Source of the DNA: Niabella ginsenosidivorans
GTDB lineage: Bacteria > Bacteroidota > Bacteroidia > Chitinophagales > Chitinophagaceae
Direction: 5' to 3'
Assembly (NCBI RefSeq): GCF_001654455.1
Contig: NZ_CP015772.1
Coordinates: 3,534,001 to 3,598,000 of the forward strand
Length of the DNA: 64,000 nt
Below, piece after piece: positions 8,998 to 18,350 of this stretch (positions are counted from its first letter, which is position 1; each line of letters starts with the position of its first letter). A program made the translations under genes and the position numbers. Below the pieces are notes generated by a model. That model was not told the origin of the DNA, did no database searches, and worked only from the letters and a program-made list of their open reading frames with translations.

Positions 8998-9763
8998 AGC
9001 TATACATTCTTCATTCCGGTACCGGTTGAGCTGCTTCATCATGTTCACCTGCCTTTTTGCTGCACATGCCAACGGGCAATCCGGTACCGTTATCTCCTTA
9101 GAAAAAATACAGCAGCGCTACGCCGGCAAATGGCCAAAGAATATGAGCTACATCAAAAAAATAGTATCACGCCGTTATGGCCGCACAGACAGCTCTACTC
9201 ACTATTACGCTTACCTTTTCCCGTTGTATACCCGCATAGATGACCGCAGCCCGAATAATGGTAATAGCAGGATTTTAAAAGGCGATAGTACCTGGTATTT
9301 TCGCTACCACAGGAAGGATGGCAATGGGCAGGGGCATGCACGCCGCTATTTTTCGGATTATATGCTGGGCGAAATTTATTGGGATGATATTGAGGGGCTA
9401 AAGAAAGTACTTGCCTATAGCAAAATTGATTTTACGAAACAGGCAAAAGGCATCTGGGAAGGTAGAACAGTATATGTTATAGGTGCTACTACGCTGGAAG
9501 ACCGGTACCATGCACAGGTATGGTATGATGCGGAATATTTATACCCGGTGCGTTTTTTTGAAGGGGGCACTGGCAATGTCCTCTACTCTCACTATGAAAT
9601 AAAAAGACAAGGTGAAGTATGGCAGCCCGTAGCAACAAAAGAGTTTGTTAACAAAAGGCAAACCGGCGAAGTGCGGTTTGTTAATTTTTCTTTCGACCGA
9701 CAACTTTCAGAAGCATTATTTGACCCTGAAAAGTATGGTACGTTTCATTGGGCACAGGAATGA
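8987..9763 (+). CDS. secreted protein of unknown function, coupled to cytochrome c
   Basis: The ATG lies inside the last codons of the upstream cytochrome gene. The 258-aa product has an N-terminal hydrophobic segment (SCFIMFTCLFAAHANG) that looks like a signal peptide with cleavage near residue 31. The rest is rich in Tyr, Trp and Arg and reads as beta-strand-rich (WYDAEYLYPVRFFEGG, SHYEIKRQGEVWQPVATKEF), similar in style to periplasmic LolA-like folds. I cannot assign a family. Its coupling suggests a role connected to the cytochrome. Confidence 0.7.
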   Translation: MNNRAIHSSFRYRLSCFIMFTCLFAAHANGQSGTVISLEKIQQRYAGKWPKNMSYIKKIVSRRYGRTDSSTHYYAYLFPLYTRIDDRSPNNGNSRILKGDSTWYFRYHRKDGNGQGHARRYFSDYMLGEIYWDDIEGLKKVLAYSKIDFTKQAKGIWEGRTVYVIGATTLEDRYHAQVWYDAEYLYPVRFFEGGTGNVLYSHYEIKRQGEVWQPVATKEFVNKRQTGEVRFVNFSFDRQLSEALFDPEKYGTFHWAQE

Positions 9764-9938
9764 ACAGGCATCGGACAGGATGGCGTACGAAAAATCGGGG
9801 GTGAGGTACTTTGAGCCTTTGTGGCATATCTTCTAAATTGACCTTTTCGGACAGCCTCTGGGAGTGAGGTCTTTTAGCGAAAATGCTTGGCGCATAGCGC
9901 CGTAATATGATATCAGAAATTTTTAAAAAAATATAATC

Positions 9939-10913
9939 GTGAACAAAAACTTATTAATAGCAGCCTTATTATTTATTGGTTGCTCCAAAAATTCAGAAGA
10001 AAGCCAGGCGCAAGGCTGGGGAGCGCAACCGGCGTTGCCTGTGGTGCAGGGGCAGGCAACATTTTCGATGTCGGGCAGTGAATATTACGTCAATGTAATG
10101 GGAAACACCATACCGAGAATGCCGGTTTTCCCATCCTTATCTGCCAAAGGCGGCACAGCCAGGGGTTATGTGGCCGATTTAAGCGGCAAGCCTTTGAAAG
10201 GCGCCCATGTGGGGGTATCGTCCTCGCTCACCGGCGGGTTTTATTCCAACGGAAGCGGGCTTACTGATGACAACGGATATTACGAGTTTACCATTCCAAC
10301 AGGGGCTGCTTATTTCTTTGGCACAGCTGTTACGGTAACATATAATGAAACCCCGGCGGTGATGGCACTGTACCCTGTTGGTGGCACTACTGCTTTCCCT
10401 TCCGGTAGCGGCGTTGTCAAAAACTTTGTGTTGCTGTCCTATGGCCCGGCAAACCCGGATGAAGTGGCGCAGCAACCGAATAATGAAAGCAATTATTATG
10501 GCGGGGCGCTGTCGTTCAACTTCAATATTAATTATGCCGGAGACCCACAAATTCCGGAATACCTGCCTGAAAACGGGGTGATTGAAATAGAGCTGATACC
10601 CGTTGGTATAGGGCTTTACGGAGAAAGCAAATCATTTAAGATTAGGAAAAAAATCGGCAATATGAACACATTCAATATTCATAATATACCGGTAGGAAAA
10701 TATACCATTAACGCTAAAATGAGTGATGGGCGCAAATTAAAAATGAGGGCAATCGGCACCAAAGCCAATGTATATGAACATCTCGGGCTTAAGCCGGATA
10801 ACGCGGTGGGTACCTCTACAGTAACCTTCACCCCCAATCATCAATATACGCCGGTGATGGTGCCCTCTTTCAAAGGTAACTGGGACGCGCTGGAGATTGG
10901 TTTGAAATTATAA
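9939..10913 (+). CDS. lipoprotein with a carboxypeptidase regulatory-like domain
   Basis: The frame opens with GTG at 9939, giving MNKNLLIAALLFIGCSKNSEE. LFIGC is a lipobox with Cys15 as lipid attachment site. Residues about 72-135 (GGTARGYVADLSGKPLKGAH, then TDDNGYYEF) form a CarboxypepD_reg beta-sandwich. The C-terminal half is a second beta-rich region without a recognised family. It is probably anchored to the outer membrane. The 324-aa size and lipobox support the GTG start. No operon partner is close. Confidence 0.75.
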   Translation: MNKNLLIAALLFIGCSKNSEESQAQGWGAQPALPVVQGQATFSMSGSEYYVNVMGNTIPRMPVFPSLSAKGGTARGYVADLSGKPLKGAHVGVSSSLTGGFYSNGSGLTDDNGYYEFTIPTGAAYFFGTAVTVTYNETPAVMALYPVGGTTAFPSGSGVVKNFVLLSYGPANPDEVAQQPNNESNYYGGALSFNFNINYAGDPQIPEYLPENGVIEIELIPVGIGLYGESKSFKIRKKIGNMNTFNIHNIPVGKYTINAKMSDGRKLKMRAIGTKANVYEHLGLKPDNAVGTSTVTFTPNHQYTPVMVPSFKGNWDALEIGLKL

Positions 10914-11425
10914 ACAAAAGATGAATACTGTTAAGTTAAATATGAGTAGTCAGTAGTGAGTAATTGCGGAGAACAGAGTTGGCATTATTCGCGGCAAAAG
11001 GAAATCAGGCGTAAGCAAATATTCACAGATGATTTGCCAAGCAGAGCGCTGATAGTAATTCCCGCCGGAAATAGCTGGCGACAATTTCCGGCTGCCCTTT
11101 TTTGCTCTACTTTTTTGGGCAAGCAAAAAAGTGGAAAAAGAAAAACTTGTCATTCAAAGAACTTGACCTACGGTTATTTATGTCTCAAGGCTGACAATCC
11201 TTTTGATACAGCCTCTTTTTGGGGGCCATAAAAAAACTCACAAAAAAAAGGTGGCAAAATATAGTTTATATATGAATTTGATTTTAACGTGTTAGCAAAT
11301 ACGTCATTGGCGGCGCAGCGAGAAATCTCCTCATATATTCAGGAGATGCCTCCTTACAGTCGGCATGACGGTACGAAAAACTTTTATGCCCCCTTGTTTT
11401 AATACACTCCATTTTTAAACAAATA
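10914..11425. other. 512-nt intergenic stretch, noncoding apart from a REP-like repeat
   Basis: No convincing gene was found between the two lipoprotein genes. Short open frames here lack codon bias and homology-like motifs. The only structured part is the dyad element at 11302-11370, annotated separately. Confidence 0.5.
11302..11370. repeat. REP/MITE-like palindromic repeat
   Basis: The element starts with CGTCAT and ends with ATGACG. It contains facing arms AAATCTCCT (11322-11331 region) and AGGAGATGC around a 9-nt loop. The text GCAGCGAGAAATCTCCT is the same style as repeats scattered between genes in many Bacteroidota genomes. A related but diverged copy is at 33564-33667. Confidence 0.55.
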
Positions 11426-12700
11426 ATGATTATGAATACTCAAAAACGCTTTATAAAATTTTTTCTTCTTGCAGGACTGATTGTTTTAGGCATCTCCTGT
11501 AAAAAGAGCGATACACACACGCCCGGCAAACCTGCCGAACCTATAAGAACCCCGCCCGGCCAGGTAATGGGCACGCCTACCAAAGCTACCATTGGCGCGG
11601 GCGGAGGAGTCATCGCCATGCCCGACCAATACATTTCCCTACAGGTGCCTGCCGGGGCGGTGGACGCGGATACCGAATTTTCCATACAGGAAGTAACGCC
11701 GAACGCGGCAGTAAGCACCGGGCGCCTTTTCAGGATATTGCCGGAAGGCATCAACCTGAAAAAACCGGTGGAGATTACCTTCCGTTATACCGATGCCGAT
11801 ATTGCCGGCAGCAGCGAAGATTATCTCTACCCCTGTTACCAAAGCAGCGACGGGCTGTGGCACAAAGTAATGGACTGTACACTAGACAAGGCAAACAAAA
11901 CCATAAAAGTAGCTGCTACACACTTTAGCGACTGGGGCGTTTTTCGGGATATCGCTATTCATTCGCCCAAAGCGGAAATAGGCGCTAATGAAGAAATAGA
12001 CCTGGAAGCTTTTGTACTGGACGAATATACAGAAAACGACAAGCAGGGCGACGGTGTATTGGCTCCTTCATCGCTGAAGCCGGAACAAATTGTGGAATGG
12101 AAGATCGTGTACGGGGGTGGTACCATTTCAGGCGGGAAGAACCCCAAAATCAAATACAAGGCGCCGGATACCAATCAAAAGACGGAGGTGATGATTGAGG
12201 TAACCGTAAAAAATGTAGTGAAGCGATCTGACCCTAAACGGCCGGGTAATGGCGGGCTGATGATTGTAAGAAGAACACTGACCATCTTACCGGAAGAGTA
12301 TGTAACCTGGACGATAGGCGGTAAAAAGTACACGGGTATGTTTTTCGCTTTAGGCGTATTTGACGGCCATGCTATTTTTACAGCCACGGCAGTGGAAAGT
12401 GAAATAGCTTTTCATACTAACGGGACAAAGCTTGGCAAATACAGTTTTGGCAAGCTGGACGATCCTAAAAAATCCACCTTTTCCGGCACTGATAATCTTG
12501 TAACGTATCGGAGTGATTACACGGAGTGCGATACCTATAAGCATGTTATTGGAGAAGGTGCTGTTGTTTTTGAAACTTTTGGCGAAAGCGGCGGAGGAAT
12601 AGTGCAGGGAACATTTGAGGGAACACTATATAATATTAAGAATTGCGACGTTACCGCCCGGCATGTTGTTGGTACTTTCCGGGTAAGAAGGACGTACTAA
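11426..12700 (+). CDS. lipoprotein with a ZU5-like domain
   Basis: The 424-aa product has a lipobox LGISC (Cys25 counting from the ATG at 11426; a second ATG two codons later is equally possible). Residues about 55-170 contain the pattern ATIGAGGGVIAMPDQYISLQ, then VPAGAVDADTEFSIQEVTP. This is characteristic of ZU5-type domains on bacterial surface lipoproteins. The rest is an Ig-like or beta-rich region without a family name. It is 19 nt upstream of a second small lipoprotein gene, so both are likely co-transcribed. The function is unknown; a surface or binding role is an inference. Confidence 0.75.
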   Translation: MIMNTQKRFIKFFLLAGLIVLGISCKKSDTHTPGKPAEPIRTPPGQVMGTPTKATIGAGGGVIAMPDQYISLQVPAGAVDADTEFSIQEVTPNAAVSTGRLFRILPEGINLKKPVEITFRYTDADIAGSSEDYLYPCYQSSDGLWHKVMDCTLDKANKTIKVAATHFSDWGVFRDIAIHSPKAEIGANEEIDLEAFVLDEYTENDKQGDGVLAPSSLKPEQIVEWKIVYGGGTISGGKNPKIKYKAPDTNQKTEVMIEVTVKNVVKRSDPKRPGNGGLMIVRRTLTILPEEYVTWTIGGKKYTGMFFALGVFDGHAIFTATAVESEIAFHTNGTKLGKYSFGKLDDPKKSTFSGTDNLVTYRSDYTECDTYKHVIGEGAVVFETFGESGGGIVQGTFEGTLYNIKNCDVTARHVVGTFRVRRTY

Positions 12701-12718
12701 ATTATAACTGACAAGAGA

Positions 12719-13162
12719 ATGAAACACATATCCATCATCTGCCTGTTGACAATTTCTTGCCATCAGGCTTTAAAAAACAGCAGCGCCGAAAGTCTAAAGC
12801 AGGAATTGCAGGCCGTAGAGCAGGCGTTTTCCGATGCTTCCGCGCAAAAAGGATTTTATCCCGCCATGCTGGATGTGGCGGCTGACGACATCGCGCTGTT
12901 TGACAGCGGCGATACTGTGTTGCACGACATGGCATTTATCAAAGAAAACGTACGCAAATATCCTGATGGCACAAGGCCGCCTTTTACCATCACCTGGAAA
13001 GCCGAAAAAATTGAGGTGGCGGCAAGCGGGGATTTGGGTTATACCTACGGTTGGTACACCATGACCATAAAAGACAGCCAGGGAAGGGATAAAACAACTA
13101 AAGGGCTTTACAATTCGGTATGGAAAAAAATAAACGGGGTATGGAAGCTGGTAATGGATTGA
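12719..13162 (+). CDS. SnoaL-like (NTF2 fold) lipoprotein
   Basis: The 147-aa product carries a lipobox LTISC with Cys14, and an alpha+beta pattern typical of the DUF4440/SnoaL NTF2-like superfamily. That pattern is a long N-terminal helix (LKQELQAVEQAFSDASAQKG), a D-rich middle, then strands ending WKKINGVWKLVMD. Such domains bind small molecules or are enzymes of varied kinds, and no specific substrate can be named. It follows the ZU5 lipoprotein after 18 nt. Confidence 0.75.
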   Translation: MKHISIICLLTISCHQALKNSSAESLKQELQAVEQAFSDASAQKGFYPAMLDVAADDIALFDSGDTVLHDMAFIKENVRKYPDGTRPPFTITWKAEKIEVAASGDLGYTYGWYTMTIKDSQGRDKTTKGLYNSVWKKINGVWKLVMD

Positions 13163-13223
13163 TATTTTTAGCCAACACACAAGGCTGAAATGTCACCCCG
13201 GCCGGGAAGCAAGTCTATAAAGA

Positions 13224-14690
13224 TTACTGAACGCTTTTTATAATTGCGTCTATTTCTCTTTGCATTTGTTTGGACATATTTACATTTCTCACCGAGAAAT
13301 GATCGGCTTCCGGTACTACTATCACTTTTATATTTAACCCTAATTTTTCTGTTTTGGCTTTATAAGCATTAGCAGCTTCGTTTAAAGAAAAATTGTCGTT
13401 GCCGCCAACATAAATGTAAACCGGACCGGCTAATTTTTTAAGTTCTTTGGCATGAGCAAGTGTATATAAAGCCATATCATAATCTTTCCATGCTTTTACA
13501 ACAGCAGGATTAATGATTCCTGTTTGAGTATCCATTAATGGAATGGGTCTTCCATGCGCATCGGGAATTCCAAATGCTGCTTCAAAAGATTGCTGTTGCC
13601 CCCCGTCACCTTCAAATCTTTCTAACTGAATAACTTTTTTTATCGTGGACTTGTATTGGCCGTTTACTTTCATAAATCCTCTTTCCTTCCCTTCGTTATC
13701 GAAAAAGAAATTTTTATCCTTATATAAATTTACCCCTGTAAAATTACTGAAATCTATAGGGTCAGGAGAAGTAACCCATGTGCCGCCAAATTTTGAAGGG
13801 AAATGTAATGCCAGCCATAGCGAGCCATAGCCGCCACTGCTTTGCCCGGTTAAAAAATGAAGTTTAGGATTTTTATCCACCCTGTAATTGGCCACTAAAT
13901 AAGGAATAAATTCATTTACCAGCGCTGTTCCCCAGGCTCCGTTTACTCTCGAATCTATAAAGGCATGCAAGCCATAGGGCGTTTGGGCTTCAGGATTTAA
14001 AAAAACATATATCTTTTCTTCACCTAAACCCACGCCATAAATCTCACGCGCTTTAATGTGCATGGCATTATAATGAGTTCCACCCCAACCCGGGTTAATA
14101 AAAATGACAGGATAAGTGCGGTTTTTATATTTATGATAAGATGGCGGTAAGTATAGGCCGGCTACTATGTACGTATTTTTATTTTTTGAGGAGGTCAGCG
14201 ATGGCGATAGAAATTTAACCATTTTAGTAGAATCATTTTCTTTAAATGGCTGTTCTTCCATAGCAGAATTCAATACCAGATTGACAGTTGTCTTCTTCCC
14301 TTTTTCTACTTTTGCCACTTCTTCTTTTCTGGTATATAAATTACCAACCGCCAACTTTCTTCTTTCATAAATATTGGTGTCTAAAATGGCAATCATCCTG
14401 TAATAGCCATCTGTCAGCTCGTCCATTCTTTTATTTAAAAAGTTGGCAGATTCGGATAAAGTAATGGTTCTTTCGGGAGTCCAATTATTAACCGGTATCG
14501 AAAAGGCCGCTTCATTTTCAGAAGCGTCATTACCGAAATGCTGCGCAGTATCACTCAATGTGTACACTAAAAGTTTGCCGGTATAGGGCCCTTTTAAATT
14601 AGGGGATAGTTGTACATTAATAGTAAGCTGCGCATTTGCGTTAACGGAAAATACTCCGATGAATACCGCTAAAGAAAATAATTTTCTCAT
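13224..14690 (-). CDS. secreted alpha/beta-hydrolase, putative esterase (esterase D type)
   Basis: A signal peptide (MRKLFSLAVFIGVFSVNANA) precedes an N-terminal beta-rich region (to about residue 160) and an alpha/beta-hydrolase domain. The nucleophile elbow is TGQSSGGYG (GxSxG), and the likely acid and histidine are in VYVGGNDNFS and EADHFSVRN. The family includes putative esterases related to enterochelin esterase and feruloyl esterase. It lies downstream of the GH97 gene on the same strand, 368 nt away, so it may belong to the same former carbohydrate locus. Confidence 0.82.
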   Translation of the reverse strand: MRKLFSLAVFIGVFSVNANAQLTINVQLSPNLKGPYTGKLLVYTLSDTAQHFGNDASENEAAFSIPVNNWTPERTITLSESANFLNKRMDELTDGYYRMIAILDTNIYERRKLAVGNLYTRKEEVAKVEKGKKTTVNLVLNSAMEEQPFKENDSTKMVKFLSPSLTSSKNKNTYIVAGLYLPPSYHKYKNRTYPVIFINPGWGGTHYNAMHIKAREIYGVGLGEEKIYVFLNPEAQTPYGLHAFIDSRVNGAWGTALVNEFIPYLVANYRVDKNPKLHFLTGQSSGGYGSLWLALHFPSKFGGTWVTSPDPIDFSNFTGVNLYKDKNFFFDNEGKERGFMKVNGQYKSTIKKVIQLERFEGDGGQQQSFEAAFGIPDAHGRPIPLMDTQTGIINPAVVKAWKDYDMALYTLAHAKELKKLAGPVYIYVGGNDNFSLNEAANAYKAKTEKLGLNIKVIVVPEADHFSVRNVNMSKQMQREIDAIIKSVQ

Positions 14691-15058
14691 CTTAAAAATG
14701 ATGTTATTCTATACAATAATAGGTCATTTTTTATCTCTCCGCTCGAGATAGATTACCTGATTTTTTTTGGAGCTGTTACTTATGCCTGATGTAGGATTCC
14801 TTCTCATGATAAAAGCAGGAAGTTTATTATCATTGTTTTTTACAATAACGGTTCACCAGTTTTTTATGGAATCCTGAAATCCTGGCAATGAAGTAGTGCA
14901 ATCCAAAAAACGGGGTCATGAGCGCTCCGGAACCTGCACTTATTTTTGAAACCACCGCCAATGCTAGCAGGCTTTTGGGCATTTTTCCTGGTCGGTTTTC
15001 CCGTCAGCAGCACAAAAAGCCTATCATTCAATGGAATTCTTACGCCTTAATACTGCGA
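14691..15058. other. 368-nt intergenic stretch between the esterase and GH97 genes
   Basis: No coding frame, RNA or clear terminator is evident. Both neighbours are on the minus strand, so a promoter for the esterase may lie here, but no good TAnnTTTG match was found. Confidence 0.4.
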
Positions 15059-17017
15059 TCACTTCTTTATCCGTGCAGCAAAGCCTCCATTCCGTGCGAT
15101 TTTGATCCTGAACTCATCACCCTGCCTCACTGTTTTTGTAGTAGCCCGGTAATCCATTGCCTGGGTAGGTGCATTGATGCCGTCTTCAAAAAGATCCATT
15201 TTGTATGGCGTATCCGTGTTAAGGAAATCCAGTTTTATTTTAAAGGTTTTCCACTTTTCGGAATCATTTGTGATACCCCCGATAAACCATTCATCGCCTT
15301 TTCGTTTGGCTACAATTACGTACTCACCCAATTTTGCAGCCAGTACTCTTGTTTCGTCCCAGGTGGTTGGCACAGATGTTATAAAGCCTGTAACATCCGG
15401 GTTCTTATAATATTGGGTAGGGTTATCCGCCAGCATTTGTATGCCACTTTCAAACACAACAAATAAAGCCATCTGATAACAACGTGTACCTACCGCTGCT
15501 GAATTAGGCCTTTTGGAACTATACACTTCCGGCTGCATGCTGATCATTGCGCCGGGAGTATAATCCATCGGCCCTACCGAATTACGAATAAACGGGAGAT
15601 ATACACTATTATCGGGTGTGGCGCCTCCCATTTGTTCCATACCCCTTACGCCCTCATAGGAGATCACATTAGGGTAAAGATATTCCAGCCCTGAAGGTTT
15701 AAAAGCACCGTGAAAGTCTACAAATAAATGATACCTGGCGGCCTCTTTTGCAACCCGCTCATAATAATTCACCATCCATTGGTCAGACCGGTCCATAAAA
15801 TCAATCTTCACTCCTTTTACGCCCCAATCACTAAACGTTTTAAAAAGGCCGAAATTCTTTTCCACCGTTAGCCAAGTCAGCCAAAGTATAATGCCCACCC
15901 CTTTTTGTTTACCATATTCCAGCAACTGGTGCAAATCAACTTTGGGATTAGGTGTAAACGGATCCAATGTACTGGCCGCCCAACCTTCATCCATAACAAT
16001 GTACCTGACACCCTTCTTTGAGGCAAAGTCTATAAAATATTTATAGGTATCCAGGTTAAATCCTGATTCAAAATTTACGTCCGGGCCGTATGGCGAAGCG
16101 CCATTCCACCATTCCCAACTGGCCTGGCCCGGTTGAATCCAGGAAGCATCCTGCAGCAGACCGGAACCGGCGAGTTTCGCATTCATCGTATTGGTCAACA
16201 TCGCTCCTTCATCTTTAGAGATCAAAAAATAGCGCCAGGGATAATCTCTTTTACCATTGGTTTTGGCAATATAATCCGCTTCTCTGGTAATTTTAACGCT
16301 GCGATCACCATCTTCCCCGAATTCAAGAGGCATTTTTGGGAAAACGGCTTTTATACTATTTGCGGAAGCTGCCGTAAAAAACATTCCGGGATAATCCCTC
16401 AAATTCGTTTCCGACATCAATATTTTTATCCCGCTTTTTGTAACTCCCAGCCAGGGTAACAGACCCATTTTTTTTGATTCCAGCCACGCCGGTATATTTT
16501 TTACAACATATGGTTCTTCATACGCTGTTTTAAATGAGCCGGGTTGTTGCATATGAAACTGAATAGCATTATTAAAAGATAGCTCCAGTTTTTCATTCAT
16601 TATTTCCTGTTCTCCTTTTAAGCCGGTCAGATACCGATACGCCACCCCATCATCAAACAATCTGAATTCTATGGACACTCCGTTTTTGAAGGAGAGCAGT
16701 ACCTTCCGGTAAACGGATTGTATATGAGAAAACTTCAATGGTATTACGGGTCTGATGTCTTCATTTACTAATTTTTCTTTTTTACTACGCAGCAGCCACC
16801 GGTCCGGCAGCTTCTCCCCACCGAACTGTAACCCCAGGCAGGCCTGATCAATAACTTTTTCCCGCCCCAGCAACACAGAAAAACAAACGCTGTCTTTTAC
16901 AGCAACAACCAGTTTTATCTGTCCGCCGGGCGACGTATATTGTACTGTTTGGGAACCGGAAACCTTATTGCCTAAAATAAGGCAGAGCAGTACAATAACA
17001 GATTTAATCCTAAACAT
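15059..17017 (-). CDS. glycoside hydrolase family 97 (probable retaining alpha-galactosidase type)
   Basis: The 652-aa secreted enzyme (signal peptide to about residue 22) has the GH97 architecture: an N-terminal beta-sandwich (about 25-280), a central TIM barrel with VMDEGWAA (342-349) and LWLTW, and a C-terminal beta domain. In this family inverting enzymes such as SusB use Glu as base, while retaining members use an Asp nucleophile. Here VKIDFMDR places Asp406 at the nucleophile position and SYEGVRGME gives Glu455 as a candidate acid/base. I therefore infer the retaining, alpha-galactosidase-like branch. Upstream is a broken susD, so it probably belonged to a polysaccharide utilisation locus. 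Confidence 0.88.
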   Translation of the reverse strand: MFRIKSVIVLLCLILGNKVSGSQTVQYTSPGGQIKLVVAVKDSVCFSVLLGREKVIDQACLGLQFGGEKLPDRWLLRSKKEKLVNEDIRPVIPLKFSHIQSVYRKVLLSFKNGVSIEFRLFDDGVAYRYLTGLKGEQEIMNEKLELSFNNAIQFHMQQPGSFKTAYEEPYVVKNIPAWLESKKMGLLPWLGVTKSGIKILMSETNLRDYPGMFFTAASANSIKAVFPKMPLEFGEDGDRSVKITREADYIAKTNGKRDYPWRYFLISKDEGAMLTNTMNAKLAGSGLLQDASWIQPGQASWEWWNGASPYGPDVNFESGFNLDTYKYFIDFASKKGVRYIVMDEGWAASTLDPFTPNPKVDLHQLLEYGKQKGVGIILWLTWLTVEKNFGLFKTFSDWGVKGVKIDFMDRSDQWMVNYYERVAKEAARYHLFVDFHGAFKPSGLEYLYPNVISYEGVRGMEQMGGATPDNSVYLPFIRNSVGPMDYTPGAMISMQPEVYSSKRPNSAAVGTRCYQMALFVVFESGIQMLADNPTQYYKNPDVTGFITSVPTTWDETRVLAAKLGEYVIVAKRKGDEWFIGGITNDSEKWKTFKIKLDFLNTDTPYKMDLFEDGINAPTQAMDYRATTKTVRQGDEFRIKIARNGGFAARIKK

Positions 17018-17370
17018 AAATGTTTCTATTTTTTAAAAAGCAGGGTCTCGTTTTTATTTTAAAAACCGCTTTCCCTTTCGTCAAAATTAATTAAGCGCTG
17101 CCTTTAACGCTGAAAAAATATCCTGAAACCTCTGTATCACTTAAAGCCGCTATACAAAGTAAGCTTAACTTTCCATTATCAACGACAGGATTTAACAATT
17201 TCAATTCCAGAGCCGGCCCGGCTTATTACAAGCTAATATCAGCCTTAAAACAAACCAATGGCTCTATTGATATGAGCAAGCAAACCCGAAAATAATGCCA
17301 TTGATATAAATTCAAATGGGGTAGTTTATGCAATGCGTCTAACTTATTGCTTCAGACATTTTTTAACTAA
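17018..17370. other. 353-nt intergenic stretch upstream of GH97
   Basis: The stretch probably holds the present promoter of the GH97 gene. I see no intact frame, RNA or strong promoter match. Confidence 0.35.
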
Positions 17371-17403
17371 AAAAACGGGCGGGTCGACAGCCTGCCCGTT
17401 TCT
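17371..17403 (-). terminator. terminator after the susD remnant
   Basis: A 9-bp stem ACGGGCGGG/CCTGCCCGT (one G-T pair) with a 7-nt loop is flanked by A- and T-runs. It could work in both directions, and it lies just past the stop codon of the degraded susD gene. Confidence 0.6.
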
Positions 17404-17424
17404 TTATACTCCGAACATCATCTA

Positions 17425-17930
17425 TCAATCAGGATTGTTTTGCTCTTCACTTTGTGGAATAGCAAAGAGATAATAAAAGCTGTTAGGCGCAAAAGATGAT
17501 CCATCAGGAAATTTTAGTGACGTATGGTCTTTCGCTGCAACTTTTTTTGTTTTCCCGTCAGGTGTGGTAATCGTTACCTGTTTGGGATTCCCGCCTCATC
17601 TACACAGGCTTTCCGTACAACAGGCAGCTGGTTCCTGATGATATCTGAAAGCGCAAAGCCCTCTCCCCATAATTCTTTCCTGCGTTCGGTTAATATTTTT
17701 CCGATCAATGCAGACCTGTTTAAAGATGCAGGTAATCATTCGGCATTACGCGCTTTCAGCAATTCATTTAATACCGTAACAGCAGCGCCTGTATTACCCT
17801 GCCTTGCCTGTGCCTCCGCCTCAATCCGGTTGGGCCGTTGCGGCTATTATATGCTGATGTAAACAACACGCGCCGTTGTATAATCTGTTAAATGCAAAGG
17901 CATTTTTATCGGAGGCATATTGACAAGCCC
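17425..17930 (-). pseudogene. C-terminal remnant of a SusD/RagB-family lipoprotein gene
   Basis: On the minus strand the segment ILTERRKELWGEGFALSDII is the classic SusD C-terminal motif. It is followed by SFYYLFAIPQSEEQNNPD and a stop at 17425-17427. Farther upstream EAEAQARQGNTGAAVTVLNE (the TPR-like helix) is recognisable but in another frame, and a stop interrupts KARNAE. At least one frameshift and one nonsense change are present, and the N-terminal two thirds and any susC are missing. It was the glycan-binding partner of a TonB transporter that would have served the GH97 enzyme next door. Confidence 0.75.
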
Positions 17931-18179
17931 CACTGCTCTCTGGCACAGGGAATTTACTCCTGTTCCTGTAAAAAAATATTCAGAAATACAATCCGGGTTG
18001 TTTTGAAATATGAAAAGTTTATACGCTTAATGATTGGAATATCTTGCTCACTATGAGGAAATAACGCCCTGTATTTTTAAAAGCATAATAATGGGCTGCC
18101 GGAACTGAAGATCATTAATGCTGGTATGATTGTTGTCTTTATCTGAAATAAAGTCTGTTATTTTTCTAAATACATTTAT

Positions 18180-18350
18180 ATGCTACGTTGGACTATTACC
18201 TTTCTGATCGTTGCCATCATCGCAGCGGTTTTAGGATTTACCGGTATTGCGGTTGCTTTCGCCGGTATAGCCAAGATCCTGTTTTACATATTCGTTGTAT
18301 TATTTATTATTTCTTTTTTTCTGGGCAGAAGCGGTAAAACAACGGAATAG
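18180..18350 (+). CDS. DUF1328 small membrane protein (YtjA family)
   Basis: A 56-aa frame starts with ATG at 18180: [20 protein letters not shown], then [20 protein letters not shown] and the tail [11 protein letters not shown]. Two membrane helices and the motif FAGIAKILF match DUF1328, a short inner-membrane protein family of unknown function that is widespread and often stress related. A terminator lies 112 nt downstream. It stands alone. Confidence 0.85.
   Translation: MLRWTITFLIVAIIAAVLGFTGIAVAFAGIAKILFYIFVVLFIISFFLGRSGKTTE

Noticed and set aside
10956-11231. 91-aa plus-strand frame in the 10.9-11.4 kb gap
   Set aside because: It has low coding character, lacks a start context and contains repeat-like sequence.
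17524-17862. 112-aa plus-strand frame
   Set aside because: It is a shadow of the minus-strand SusD remnant, whose motifs are clear.
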